A DNA stretch of 64,000 nt from Gonapodya prolifera JEL478 (lineage: Eukaryota > Monoblepharomycota > Monoblepharidomycetes > Monoblepharidales > Gonapodyaceae). The stretch is from assembly GCA_001574975.1 (NCBI GenBank), contig KQ965765.1, forward strand, positions 163,800 through 227,799. Direction: 5' to 3'. Within the stretch, counting starts at the first letter, position 1; each line of letters starts with the position of its first letter. Under the pieces are notes generated by a model. It had not been told where the DNA came from. It saw only the letters and a list, made by a program, of their open reading frames with translations, and did no database searches. Both the position numbers and the translations under genes were made by a program. Of this stretch, positions 11,331-21,878 are shown one piece after another.

Positions 11331-12865
11331 AATGCCCGGACGCAGAAGACTTCTTCTGCAGACTCTCGGCTGTGAGTTGAACGTGACAGCTCGGAACACG
11401 AAATACCGAAAGCCACATTCACTACCCTTCTCGACGTTCAATATCCGCTCTGTACATATCGAATCTGCCGTCTCAAGTCATTGGAGCGCTCTCGGATGAA
11501 GTCCTCCTCGGTATCTTGGAGTGGCTGCCTGTCGTGGACCTCCTCGAGATTCTCCCATTCGTCTCCCAACGGTTTCGTCGACTAGCGAGATACCTCTGCA
11601 ACCCCAAAATGGAGCTTGTCTGCAAGGTTCAAGTCCACTTGAATCCTTCAGAGGGGCTGGATTTCGACGCGAGCGGCATGTGCAAGATGATGCATGTGTC
11701 GGATATGGAACATCACAACACTCTTTACCGTCGTCCGGAAAGTTGCCAATCTCAAACCCGTGGTCGGGTCGCACTGACAGCAAGGGTGCATATCGCGGAC
11801 GACATGTTTACCTTCATGAAAACCTCCAGCGACATTCTAAATTCGCTCCACCAAGAAGTCTGGAACGCGTGGCGAGCTGCAGCAGAGTCTCGACGTGAAC
11901 ATTGGCGTGGGCGCCGTCGGAGCGTTGGAGGGCAGACTTTCTCGACGAACCACATTACCAACACACCCTGCCCCAAACGCACAGGGACCCTTTCAACAAC
12001 CGTGGACGCCATTCACATCGCGCCATATGTGCAATGGGATCCACTGCAGACCCGATTGATCCACGACTTTATCACCCTCGCTTCGCCAACCACCCTCGCC
12101 GGCTCCTTGGATGCCCTCTGGGAGACACCAGTATCCACCTCGCAATTCCCCGCCACGCATCCCCAAATCCCCTCCGTTACCTCATGCACAATCTCTTCCG
12201 ACCCAGGCTACCCCATGACCGGAAACCTCTCCCCTGCCTTCGCAGCGTGCCCCAACCTGACATCCCTACGCATCCACGCTCCGCTCCTGCCCGACACGTC
12301 CATGTTCGCCATGCCGGTACGGTTCAGGGACAAGATCACGGAATTGTCGCTGGCGTCGTCCTACCATAACGTGGAAACCGTCGCGGAACTGTACGACGTT
12401 CTCGCCCTCGTGGCACAGTTTCCAAACCTGCGCAAGTTCGGACAGATCCACCTCCTCCACACCGAACCACAACCATCTCTCCTCTCAGATTTGACGAGAC
12501 TTCAGACTTCTCGCTTGCAAATGGAGAACGTGGAAACATTGGAGCTCGGTATGAGTCTAAGTCACTCACCGATCACACACACCGACGAGACACCTATCGC
12601 CTCCAACGGATCGACCTGGGCAACCCACCTATCCTCCCTCTTCCCCTCCGTATCGACTGTCCAGATCACGCTTTGGAAAAGCCGGCTCCATCCCAGTGCC
12701 AGATCCCCCGCCTTCTTCCAGCACTGGTCACGCTTCGTCGCCGACCTCCCCGGGCACACTGTCGTGTTCAAAGTGCCGCGATCGAAGCGCTCTCGAGGAG
12801 TCGTGGATGCTGTGGTGGAATTGTGTGAGGGGATGGAGAAGAGGGTCGTGGTCGTGCGAGAATAG
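11331..12865 (+). CDS. F-box protein
   Basis: The long open exon encodes an F-box at its N-terminus (LSDEVLLGILEWLPVVDLL, then FVSQRFRRLARYL) followed by about 430 residues with scattered leucine-rich character (for example SLRIHAPLLP, ITELSLAS, VETLELGMS) but no clear repeat domain. No ATG precedes the F-box in the main exon. A short first exon from ATG 11331 (MPGRRRLLLQTLG) joined by an intron of roughly 11371-11477 restores the frame, giving about 490 residues; this start is an inference. F-box proteins act as substrate adaptors of SCF ubiquitin ligases. The substrate is unknown. Ends at TAG 12863-12865. Confidence 0.7.
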
Positions 12866-13122
12866 GTGTGGAGATCGGGGGATACTGCGCATGCGTGGAG
12901 CTACCAGTGGATGACTCGGTGTGAAGGAGTACTTGTATAAAGCATCTTGCCTAAGTCTTGCATGGAATCATCGGATCGGCGATTGGTGGCAGGCGAGGTT
13001 TCGGAACGTAAGACGGCACAAATTTTGGAATAAAGAGTGTAGTATTCTTTCTATTCGTCTAAGATATTAAGTAGGCCGAGAACCAGCTCAGGCAATACAT
13101 CACATATAAAAAGTCCAATACT

Positions 13123-13720
13123 TTATCTCGCATCTGCAATCCTCCTAGCGCAGATCAGGAGTCTAGTCGCACACGATACGGCAGGTGGATCCTTGAGGTG
13201 TGGTACCGCCTGTCGTGCGCAGAAGTTGAAGACTGGATCAGAAAATTGCCTGGTCGAAGAGAATTGAAAGCACATTCTCACCGTTTTCCCAGCCGACTTT
13301 GCCACAGAATGGGCACCGAGCCTGCCCGTGAGAAGAAAAAGTAGCGGTTGGAGCGGTATGGGATGATGTAGTGGGTTGAGTCATTGCTGCAGTTTGCATG
13401 GCGGCTGTGCAGATGAGGGGTGAGACAAGTCGTTAGCACAGAAGTCGGAAGTCTAACTAGTCGCACATACCTTTACCTTGGTTGACGATTCTAGTAGCTG
13501 TGGATTTCCTCGCCGGCATAGTGGTAGGCGGGGTAACGTGCGGCTGCGTTGTCTTCGTGAACGAATGTGCCGACGGGCGAACGGAAACTGGTTGCGCTGA
13601 CGGTTGAGGAGCCTGAACCGGAGGCGGAGTCGGTTGGGGAGCTTGAGGCGGCACAGGCGCAGGCTGTACGGGCTGAGGTTGAGGCTGGATGGGGGCAGGT
13701 TGTACTGGAGCGGGGTTCAT
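13123..13720 (-). CDS. Small Pro/Gln-rich protein with CxxC motif
   Basis: Start ATG 13720-13718. The first exon encodes a Pro/Gln/Ala-rich tract (QPQPQPVQPAPVPPQ and similar), followed by PARKSTATRIVNQGK. After an intron a second exon encodes a Thr-rich part and HGQARCPFCGKVGWEN; a third exon continues with NFCARQ and runs to a TAA at 13125-13123. The total is about 165 residues. CPFC plus a later Cys suggests a small metal-binding knuckle. No family is recognised. Exon joins use good GT-AG borders, but the last exon's frame is the least certain part. Confidence 0.5.
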
Positions 13721-13807
13721 GGAGCATTTTATGATCAGAAGGTGGGATGACGTGAAGTTGATGATGTGATCAGAAAAAGTACAGGGTGATTTATAGTACG
13801 AGAAATG

Positions 13808-14602
13808 TTAGCAGTATTCACCGCAGAGTGGTGCGTTTGACGTGTATCCAGCGCTAAGAATGCCAAAGTCTTGTGTCCAAGCGTTTCCGGATTGAGCGGA
13901 ACCGAAGAGCGCGTAGTTGCCAAGGATGTTCTCGCGGTGACCTTGAGTACAAGAAGAAGGCAAATACGACACGTAAGACAGTACTCCTTTTTATGAAAGA
14001 AAAGAATTCTCCTCACCAGGGCTGTTCATCCACGCCTTTATGACGGCTTACTCGTCGTCGAAGCCGAGTGCCACGTTCTCGGCCATGCCACGCCAGTCTT
14101 GCGGGAACCCAGCTTTGAGCATTCTGTCGAAAGGAGAAGACCCGTCGGAGCCGGTGTGGGACTGAAATGTTCGAGAATGCCTTCGCGTCAATCCGCGCCC
14201 ATCACAAGATGTAGAGCGAAGCGGAAGGACGAACCATCATGCCAGTGCGAGCCATATCGTCCGAGTGAGCCTGAGCAGCCACAACGAGAGCGCTGAAAGA
14301 GGTCCAAGCGGAAGGTTAGGTGATGCGGCGTTCGCACATCGTCGCCACAACAATCAAAACACCCATTCCCAAGCATGCGAAGGCTCCCAGAATCGTCCAT
14401 CGCGCTATAAAAGACTTGTACGAACCTGTGAAGAACCATGGGAGGCTTGCCGACCTTCATCCGTTCCATGTTCACGAGACAAAGAAGAGACGCCGGGTCT
14501 GCCGGAACCAGCGGCAAGACGGAGGCGAGGAGAAGGGCTATGGTGCAGGCAAGTGCGATGGAGAAGCGGGGCAGGACGAAGATGTAGCACAGGTTGGGGT
14601 TG
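13808..14602 (-). pseudogene. CAP/SCP (PR-1-like) secreted protein with an in-frame stop
   Basis: A secreted SCP/CAP-domain protein. The first visible exon encodes a hydrophobic leader (ALACTIALLLASVLPLVPA) and LVNMERMKVGKPPMVLH, then ALVVAAQAHSDDMARTGMM, SHTGSDGSSPFDRMLKAGFP, MAENVALGFDDE, AVIKAWMNSPGHRENILG and WTQDFGILSAG. These are the hallmark CAP motifs in order, including HSDDMA and the AWMNSPGHR block. Introns sit inside the domain with good splice sites. One defect is visible: TAA at 14050-14048 between FDDE and AVIKAW, where relatives have Glu or Gln; an 18-nt intron there is implausible. The start codon is not found, so it probably lies in an upstream exon. CAP proteins are commonly secreted sterol- or lipid-binding or host-interaction proteins. 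Either a recently lost gene or a sequence error. Confidence 0.65.
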
Positions 14603-14971
14603 CGGTGTGCGGGTGTGGTTTGTGATTGTGGTTGTGACGGCGGAAAGGTCGCTTTTTGAATGGCCGAGCGGCACTATGGAAGAGGCCTTTCAAACCAGCA
14701 CTGGATGCTTCCGCTCAACTTCCGCTCATCCTGTACAACACATTTGGCTTATTCATTTCTTATAGTGATGTGTAAATACATTATAATGCAGATCTTCCAG
14801 ACTTACTTATGGTGACGTCCGTAATGTAGGGCCACGGCGAGCGTAAGATTTTTACGAGGTTGAAAAAATTGATGACAAATGCGTTCAGCTGAAGTCCTCT
14901 TTGAACAGATTCAAGTGAGAACCCGGTGACCATTCATGCAAAGTCGACGTGATTCGATTGCTTCATCGTTG

Positions 14972-17167
14972 TCAAGACAATGTACATGATTCAAAATTTG
15001 CGCAATTCTTTACACAGCGCAAGCATAGATTGAAATTTTTCCGTCTTTTTATATAAGTGGCCTTCGATATGGCAGTAGCATCGCCGAGATTGTCAGCAAC
15101 ATTTAATCCCGAGCCTGCCACGCTTGTCATTCCCGTCAACTTGCAGGAGGTACACACGTCTCTATGACTTCTGTTACCCATTTCAATCTGGTCAGCGTCC
15201 TGAAGTTGCTGTTCGATTTCCACCTGAATTCTATGCCAGCACGCCAAACAAAAGTTCATGTCACAACAACGACACTTCAGAGGAAACCATGAGTTGGACC
15301 ATAGACGAGATGCCGACCAGTACTGGTGTGTACATTGTGAACAGACAAATCCAAAGTCGAGTGTGCTCGCTGTGGGCATGATACCAGACGTCTCCTGTGA
15401 TACAAAGCATCGCTTCACGAACTCAACGGTCCTCCACTCATCGAAAGGCACGGCTACCAATATCCCAGTGACTGTCAAACTATGATTGAAACCACTCGAA
15501 AACAACCCATGGAGTGTGGCATTGGGGTCCGAAACGTTCCACTGCACAGACGTCCGGCAGTTCATGAACTCAGACCACCACTCTTGACAGAGATTGAAAT
15601 TCGATATGCTACGTAGGGTACCAGGGCATAAGAATACTGAGAGGTAAATTTGAAACGGGTCACTTCAATGTAGCAATTCGAGTGCCCTGGCTTTCACGTA
15701 CTCTGAGATAGTTCTGCGAAGATCTTTGTGTTCAAAATATCCACTGCCGTCACGTTGGGGAGGAGGTGGAGGAGGTGGATAAAATCCTTCGCTCCGATAT
15801 CGGTGCCTCGAACATTGAGTGTCTTCACTACATCTCGGATTTTTTGAGGCAGAGAATTCACGAAACGAATGATAAGCGTCCCGTTTATTCTTGATAGGTT
15901 CAAAGAGCGCTGCAGAAAGAGGGGGGCGCGGGATTGCAGCAGATACAGATCGTGTTCGGTTGCTCCCTGAAGACTTTCATGGGTGCAGCGATACAGATAT
16001 GTGTCGTAAGAATCGCATCCCACAAAATTACGGACAAAGTGTTCAGCAATTGATGACTGCCAATTCACTCTCTTTCCACCTTGTCGTCTCGAAAAGTCCT
16101 GTCGCCGGTGCAAGGGAGCAACATCGAATCGGGATGACCAGATATCCAATGCTTCAAAATAAGAGGGCTGGGACAAAAGAAACATTCTGATCTGCCAGTT
16201 TACGCGTAAGAGTCGGGTTATCGACGAAAGAGGAAGCATGACCAGGATTTCGTGGAGTATTTCCGGAGGTAGAGATGCGAGACCAATTTCCAAAACAGTG
16301 TCTTCGGAGTTGGCGTGAGATGGAAAAGAAGGCATCTTCAGCTCAATTGCCCTTGTTGGTGAAGCAGAAGGGGCAGAAGTCCATGATGGCCAGTTTGCGA
16401 ACTTTCCTCCCGCTGAAAACAGATACGTAGGTGGGGGTGAAGCAATGAGAAGACTAAAGGACCAACAGGTCTCACCATCTGTAGACTCTTTTTGCTCGTC
16501 CTGATCCACTTTGCCGAGCAAGATTCCCTTGGTGTTGATCATTCCATTCACCAAACTCCGTAGAGGATACGTGAACAAATGCAGTCCTAGCATCAGACTG
16601 ACTCCCATCCTGTCCTGAAAAATATGCACGCAATTTCCTTTACAGTGACAGTTCCCCGACTCATAGTCTCTGAGTCTCAGTTCCTTTGATTGGAAGTTGG
16701 CGCAATTCAGTCTCGGCAATACCGAAAAGAACGATTGCTCACCTCCAAAGATAAGTGCTCGTACTCCCTCATCGTGGTGATAGTCTGCATTGGCTTCGGA
16801 ATTCCATCGCCAAAATCATAAATAGGACGGAAGGGAGGGTTGCGAGCTGCTTCCTTGAAAAGGTAATCCTTCCTTCCAGCTTCGTATTCTTTAAGTCTGA
16901 GCTCCTACAACGTGAATGAAGTGAAGCCTTGAGCACCCAAAGTAATGCAAATTCGGCTGGAGCCCGTCCTGCCAGAATCCGCAACGACGCATAAAGACGA
17001 ACCTCAAGAGACAACGCCCTGTACTCTTCCATGGCTGTTATGGTCATGAACTGTTCCATTCCGCCAGTATCTGCGGTGACCATCACAGGCTCGAAGTGCG
17101 GTTGATCTTCCACTGTAGCAGTATTTCGAACTAAGAATCCCGCCCACTGGAGCCACTTCTCAATCAT
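14972..17167 (-). CDS. F-box protein with Nup98-like N-terminal repeats and Cys-rich C-terminus
   Basis: Start ATG 17167-17165 (MIEKWLQWAG). Two copies of a motif follow: FMTITAMEEYRALSLE joined by an intron to ELRLKEYEAGRKD, then MQTITTMREYEHLSLE joined by another intron to ELRLRDYESG. Both introns fall at the same point (SLE|ELRL), so the repeat is an exon duplication. The motif closely resembles the ITAMKEYESKSLEELRLEDY element of Nup98-type nucleoporins. A linker leads to an F-box (LASLPPEILHEILVMLPLSS, then LRVNWQIRMFLL) and about 250 further residues. The last exon (15565-14972) is rich in paired Cys: CSQC, CRCCDMNFCLACW, CTSCKL and CLRC, suggesting zinc binding. About 620-650 residues, no breaks seen. 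A nuclear or nuclear-pore link is an inference from the motif only. Confidence 0.65.
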
Positions 17168-17591
17168 GCTTCAGCAGTAGATGGTTGGAGAGATCAGCCC
17201 GGGTCGAAAAATGTTGGATGATGTCCAGCCACAGTGAAACGATCGTGAGGAAAGTTGTCGTAAGTTGAGGTCAAGGACTGACAGCGCTCGACAGATTGAA
17301 GCAGCTTCTTTGACGTCCTGACCTCCACGGGATGGAGTAGAACTGCCAACTGTGATTCACGTTCGATCAGTGAAAATTGAAGTGGCTTTTACAGTGAAAG
17401 GTTGTGAAGGGCCACGGGAGGCAACTTCAATTGAATTTCTGTTGTTCGTTCAATGATACAATAAGTATTTGACTGTAAAGAAGTATCAAGGGCTCATTAA
17501 GTTACAATTAAGCTTGGTGCGTACTACGACAATCGTATCCTAGGATTATCCAAACCGTCCCTTCCTTGAGCCCGTCTAAAGGCCAAAAGTT
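17168..17591. other. Intergenic, no gene recognised
   Basis: About 0.4 kb between the start of the F-box/Nup98-motif gene and the 3' end of the mucin-like gene. Nothing recognisable beyond likely promoter and 3' UTR sequence. Confidence 0.4.
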
Positions 17592-18988
17592 TCAGGCCGC
17601 CAACGCTTGTCCTTCTTCGCTGGTGGAACGTTTCTTAGCCACGTACGAACGGGACCCGACAATTGCAAAAGTGCCGAGGAAGGCAGCCTGTGTCGAGGTG
17701 ATGATCACGAGCAGATCAAAAACGTCAATGAAAGTGAGGTTGGTCGATTCAAGGTACGCTTACCGCGGCAATGGCAGCTAGATTCAACGGCGAGTGAAAT
17801 TACAAAACAACGGTGAGTCAGATTGAGACTTAATCTCGCCTTGCCCACCTTGACTCACCGACAATAGGTACCCAGGTTGGTGTGGATGGGCCGCTCGAGC
17901 TCGAGGTACCGCCGCTTGTCCCAACGTCTCCTTGGCTCCCTGCAGAAACAGACGGGAGGGCACTTGATGGGCTGCTGCTGGTGGCCACTCCTGATATCGA
18001 TCGAGCTGAGTCTGAAGGAACTGGCGTGGAGGCTGAGGCGGAAAGCGAGGGTGGGTTTCCACGTCTGAGCTTTTATAAAGCAATCTTCAGAGTTGCTCAC
18101 CTGAGGATCCAGAAGCAGTCCCAGCGATCTCCGACGTAGACGTGGCGGCGGGGGCGACAGAACCGGCAATTCCTGAAGCGGTCCCAGCCGCTACTGCGGA
18201 GGTGCCGCCAGAGGGCACGGAAGTGAGAGCAGTGCCCGTGACCGCACTAGGTGCTACCGTGCTTGCAGAGGCAGCGGACGGGATTGAAGGATTCGGGTCA
18301 CCAGTAGACGTCGGTGATGAGCCTGAGGACAATCCTGCCGCACTCGCTGATGTCGAGAGCCGCGAGGTGTCAGTATTCGGCATGGGAGGTACGAGTACGA
18401 GCACCATCTCACACTGAAACATCCCATCTGGCTTAAAGTTCGGCCCTTGTCCCGTCAACGGTACCGCCACAGAACAGTCCACATTTGAGCACCAGTTATA
18501 GTGGCATTCCCAGTAGCTGTGTTTGTATCAAGGGTGCATGTGAGTCTTCACACAAATGCCTGAGAGATTAAGGTGCGCCGAGACTTACCCCGGTGCGCAA
18601 TTAACGTGGCAGAACCCATCCGGCCCGCAGAAACGGTTCAATTCGTTTAGCTTGGTGTTTGCTGATCCACAAGTGGACGTAGCAGAGCAGGGCTCGCGCT
18701 TGGCGAGATGCGGGGCTGCGGCGGCCAAACCTCACAAGCAAAAGAAGTCCCAAATCGAGACCACCAGCCCGAAATATTGGGAAACGGGTCGATCCTCACC
18801 AAAGAGAGCAATCAGGAGCAAAGTCGTGGCCCAGAGCGTGCGGATTGAAGCTTGTGGGGAAATAATGTTCCGTCAGGGATCGGTGAATCTTGGAGAGATG
18901 AAGAGGAGATGGCAGGATCGGCAGCACAAGCAGCGACCTGCTGCGTTTTCAGTGTCTTCTTGATAAACTTACGGGAATCTGCAAACAT
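17592..18988 (-). CDS. Mucin-like single-pass surface protein with Cys-rich N-terminus
   Basis: A short first exon (MFADSP, ATG 18988-18986) joins to a signal peptide core TLWATTLLLIALFGLAAA. Next is a Cys-rich ectodomain of about 75 residues (EPCSATSTCG, RFCGPDGFCHVNCAPG, YWECHYNWCSNVDCS, DGMFQCE; about 10 Cys), then about 170 residues of Ser/Thr/Ala/Gly-rich sequence typical of O-glycosylated stalks. A hydrophobic segment (FDLLVIITSTQAAFLGTFAI) and a short basic tail with YVAKKRSTSEEG end at TGA 17594-17592. The architecture is that of a wall- or surface-exposed type I membrane protein. The Cys pattern is not one I can name. Exons were joined by eye with canonical introns; the first join is the least certain. 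Confidence 0.6.
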
Positions 18989-19255
18989 TTTTGACGAAGC
19001 AGTGAGGGGCCTCAGGTTTGTCAATCGAACTGCGCCACCTGCAAGTCATACCTTTTCTGCGTTCCGAATGAACTTTGTGACATTGCGTGGGCAAATAGCT
19101 CTGTTTTCTGTAGATTGCTCAAATCATGACGAAATATATCTCCCAGTGACGCCTATTCTGCACTTCCAAGCTAAAAGCATCAGGGCGTGACAGCATTCCC
19201 GATCAGCTCATTCAAATTGTATGTACAACACTTTGATGACAGATTATCTTGCCGA

Positions 19256-20213
19256 CTACGAAATATCGTCCACTTTGAATTCTCCTCTCATGCCTGCAAC
19301 CTTGCTGCTCGGTCCAACGTCTCGCAGCTTTTTGGCAGGCCTCGTCCCCTGCAAGGGGTGCTCTCCTCCAGCGGAAACGTCAGACGACCCATTACTTCGC
19401 TTCTTCCCATGCTGAGATGTCCTCGAATTTGTGGAGGGAGGGTGGGAGTCGTATTTCGCAGTTTGCAAACTCAAGCGCTTTGTTTCCTCTGCCGCGTTCG
19501 CGTCCCCAACTTCACCGAGGAACCACCCAAACACGCTGTACCGCAATCGTGGCCCTTTCACAAGAAGGACCTCGTGCCACCTAGGTATCCGAAAAGCCAC
19601 GACCGAGTGGAATTCCGGAACGAGGCGGGCGGGTGGATCGACTTGCAGGTCCAGAAGATTGCCGCCGAGATCGTCGTACCAGTCTCGAGTCAAGTAGTAA
19701 ATGACTGCGAGGCGCCCTTCACGATACCCCCACCGTCCACCATGACGTCCGCGTAGGCCCTATCGTCGTGCCGAACGATGTGGTGTCCCTCGCCATAGCG
19801 CGCGATAGAGACTGTGTAGGAGAAGGAGTCGGGACGAAGAAGAGAAAATGTCCGGGCCACGAGATATACCAGAGGGTCGGATTTCACCGAGTGGAAGGCG
19901 TGTCGGACCGAGTCGTAGGCAGGGTTAGGTTTCCTGCTGTCTGAATCAAAACTTTTATGACTCATGCCAGCATCCACACAATATGACGACAAGGTGAGCT
20001 CACATCAACCCAAACATCCTTTGAGAACGTTTCAACTTCGTCCAGGAGCCCCTTCGCCACGAAATCGGGAAAGAAACTTCGAACCTTGGCGATTCCGCCT
20101 CCCTCGTCCAGCATCGTCTTCAGGTCGTACTTTCCCATCCAATCTGACACCTTGTCGAACGAATCGAGCCATTTCCTGTGCGGGAGGACCTTGTGCGCTG
20201 GTTTCCTCATCAT
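19256..20213 (-). CDS. Prolyl 4-hydroxylase-like 2OG-Fe(II) dioxygenase
   Basis: Start ATG 20213-20211 (MMRKPAHKVLPHRKWLD). Exon 1 carries VRSFFPDFVAKGLLDEVETF; exon 2 carries FSYTVSIARYGEGHHIVRHD with the HxD iron-binding pair in IVRHDDRAY; exon 3 carries LTRDWYDDLGGNLLDLQVD, LVPEFHSVVAFRIPRWHEV (distal His region) and RYSVFGWFLGE. This order matches the P4H-type double-stranded beta-helix as found in OFD1/TPA1/OGFOD-like proteins. A C-terminal tail of about 75 residues is Lys/Ser-rich (QHGKKRSNGSSD), suggesting nuclear or nucleolar placement. Two introns with good borders; no lesions. The substrate is not predictable. It lies head-to-head with UreG about 95 bp away, so the promoter may be shared. 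Confidence 0.75.
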
Positions 20214-20307
20214 GATAAAGTTCTTATCAAAATGTGAGGGCCGCAGCTGTTGTTATCAACCCCTTCGTTGGCAACTCATTCGACATCCAACGAATCATCG
20301 ATCCTCA

Positions 20308-21528
20308 ATGACATCGCACTCACACTTCCATTCTGGTGACCCAATGGGACACTCCCACGACGGCCACTCTCACGGCGATCACCAACACGAACACGAACAC
20401 CGCGCGGGCCGGTCGGCAGGCGGACACTCGCACGCGCACGACCACGATGCGGGCGTGGCAGCGGATCACGGACACACGCATGAAGTGTTGGAGCACCCGG
20501 GCGTGTTTGAGGAGAGGGAGAAGCCAATCACAGGGCAGTCGAGGAACTATGGGGAGAGGGCGTACACGGTGGGGATTGGAGGGTGAGCCGTGCTTGTTTT
20601 AGATGTAATGTATTCTATGTTGACCATTTTCGATGTCTCGGGGACCATTCAGGCCCGTTGGGTCGGGGAAAACTGCCCTCATGCTAGCTCTTTGTCGCAA
20701 ACTGAGGGACAAGTACTCCATCGCGTGCGTCACCAACGACATTTTCACAAAGGAGGACACCGAGTTCCTTGTGAGGAATGACGCGTTACCCGCCGAGAGG
20801 ATTCGGGCGATTGAGACGGGAGGTGGGTGAAGAATGAAAGTGTTGCGTTACATGGCGTACATCAGAGCTGACGAATGCTCCTATAAACTACGGTCTGATC
20901 AATGTCATGTCGATGACAACCAACTGTGATTCCGACTTCTCCCCCCAGGATGCCCGCATGCCGCCATCCGGGAAGACATCTCGGCGAACTTGAACGCGCT
21001 CGAGCAGCTCCACGCCAGATTCCTTCCTCAGATGCTTCTCATAGAATCTGGTGGCGACAATTTGGCGGCCAACTACTCTCGCGAGGTGTGTTTTCACTAT
21101 CTTTTTACTTCAGGCGGTCATGAATATTAAGTTATTTTGACACGTTGATAAAACTTACAAAACGTACCCCAACCTAGCTTGCCGACTACATTATTTACGT
21201 CATCGACGTCGCCGGTGGGGACAAGGTCCCCCGTAAGGGAGGTCCGGGCATCACTCAATCGGACCTCCTCGTCATCAACAAGACGGACCTCGCCCCGGCT
21301 GTCGGAGCAGATCTGGACGTTATGAAACGCGACTCTTTCAAAATGAGGTGGGTTGATAGTACTTGTAAACGGTTCTTCGGGTCAGAAACTAATGTGACCT
21401 GGTTCGATCCATCTTGCAGGGGAACGGGTCCAACTGTGTTCGCGCAAGTCAAGCACGATGTGGCAGTGGACGACATAGTGAACCACATTCTGGCAGGATG
21501 GAGAGAGAGCGGGGCGGCGAGCGCTTAG
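20308..21528 (+). CDS. ureG: Urease accessory GTPase UreG
   Basis: ATG 20308 opens a His-rich N-terminus of about 65 residues (many HSH, HGH and HEHEH motifs) typical of eukaryotic and some bacterial UreG/HypB proteins, able to hold nickel. Four introns follow. The P-loop [12 protein letters not shown] is split by the first intron; then come [92 protein letters not shown] (the NKxD guanine-specificity motif) and [11 protein letters not shown], ending at TAG 21526-21528. UreG hydrolyses GTP to drive nickel insertion into apo-urease, with UreD/UreF. Intact. It implies the organism has a functional urease, which is not itself in this window. Confidence 0.95.
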
Positions 21529-21878
21529 ATCGCTTCATGATCGAAGGCGCATGACAGTGAAGTTGTTACCCTGATTATTGTGATCTAACATGATCTGTAT
21601 CATCTGGCTCACGGCTTGAGCTGGTGAAGTTGTGTCCTGACCTGGTGCCTGTATCGGGTGCTGTATTGCGTACCCCAACTGACGTGCCTTTCGACCCACA
21701 CTGGGGGTGATCCAAGCCCATAACTCAACTACTCCTCGACAAGTCACGGTTAGTACATTACAATACTTCTCTTGCGATACCCGGTACTCAGCGAAGGGCT
21801 TGACTTTGAAGTTCCTCCTGTGGCTGTGTGACCGTGCCATATTTCTGAGATCCAACTCAGGCTGCCGGCAGTTCTTCC
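21529..21878. other. Intergenic, no gene recognised
   Basis: 350 bp between UreG and the PKA regulatory subunit start. Minus-strand open frames here are not supported by any domain. Probably UreG 3' UTR plus the promoter of the next gene. Confidence 0.4.
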
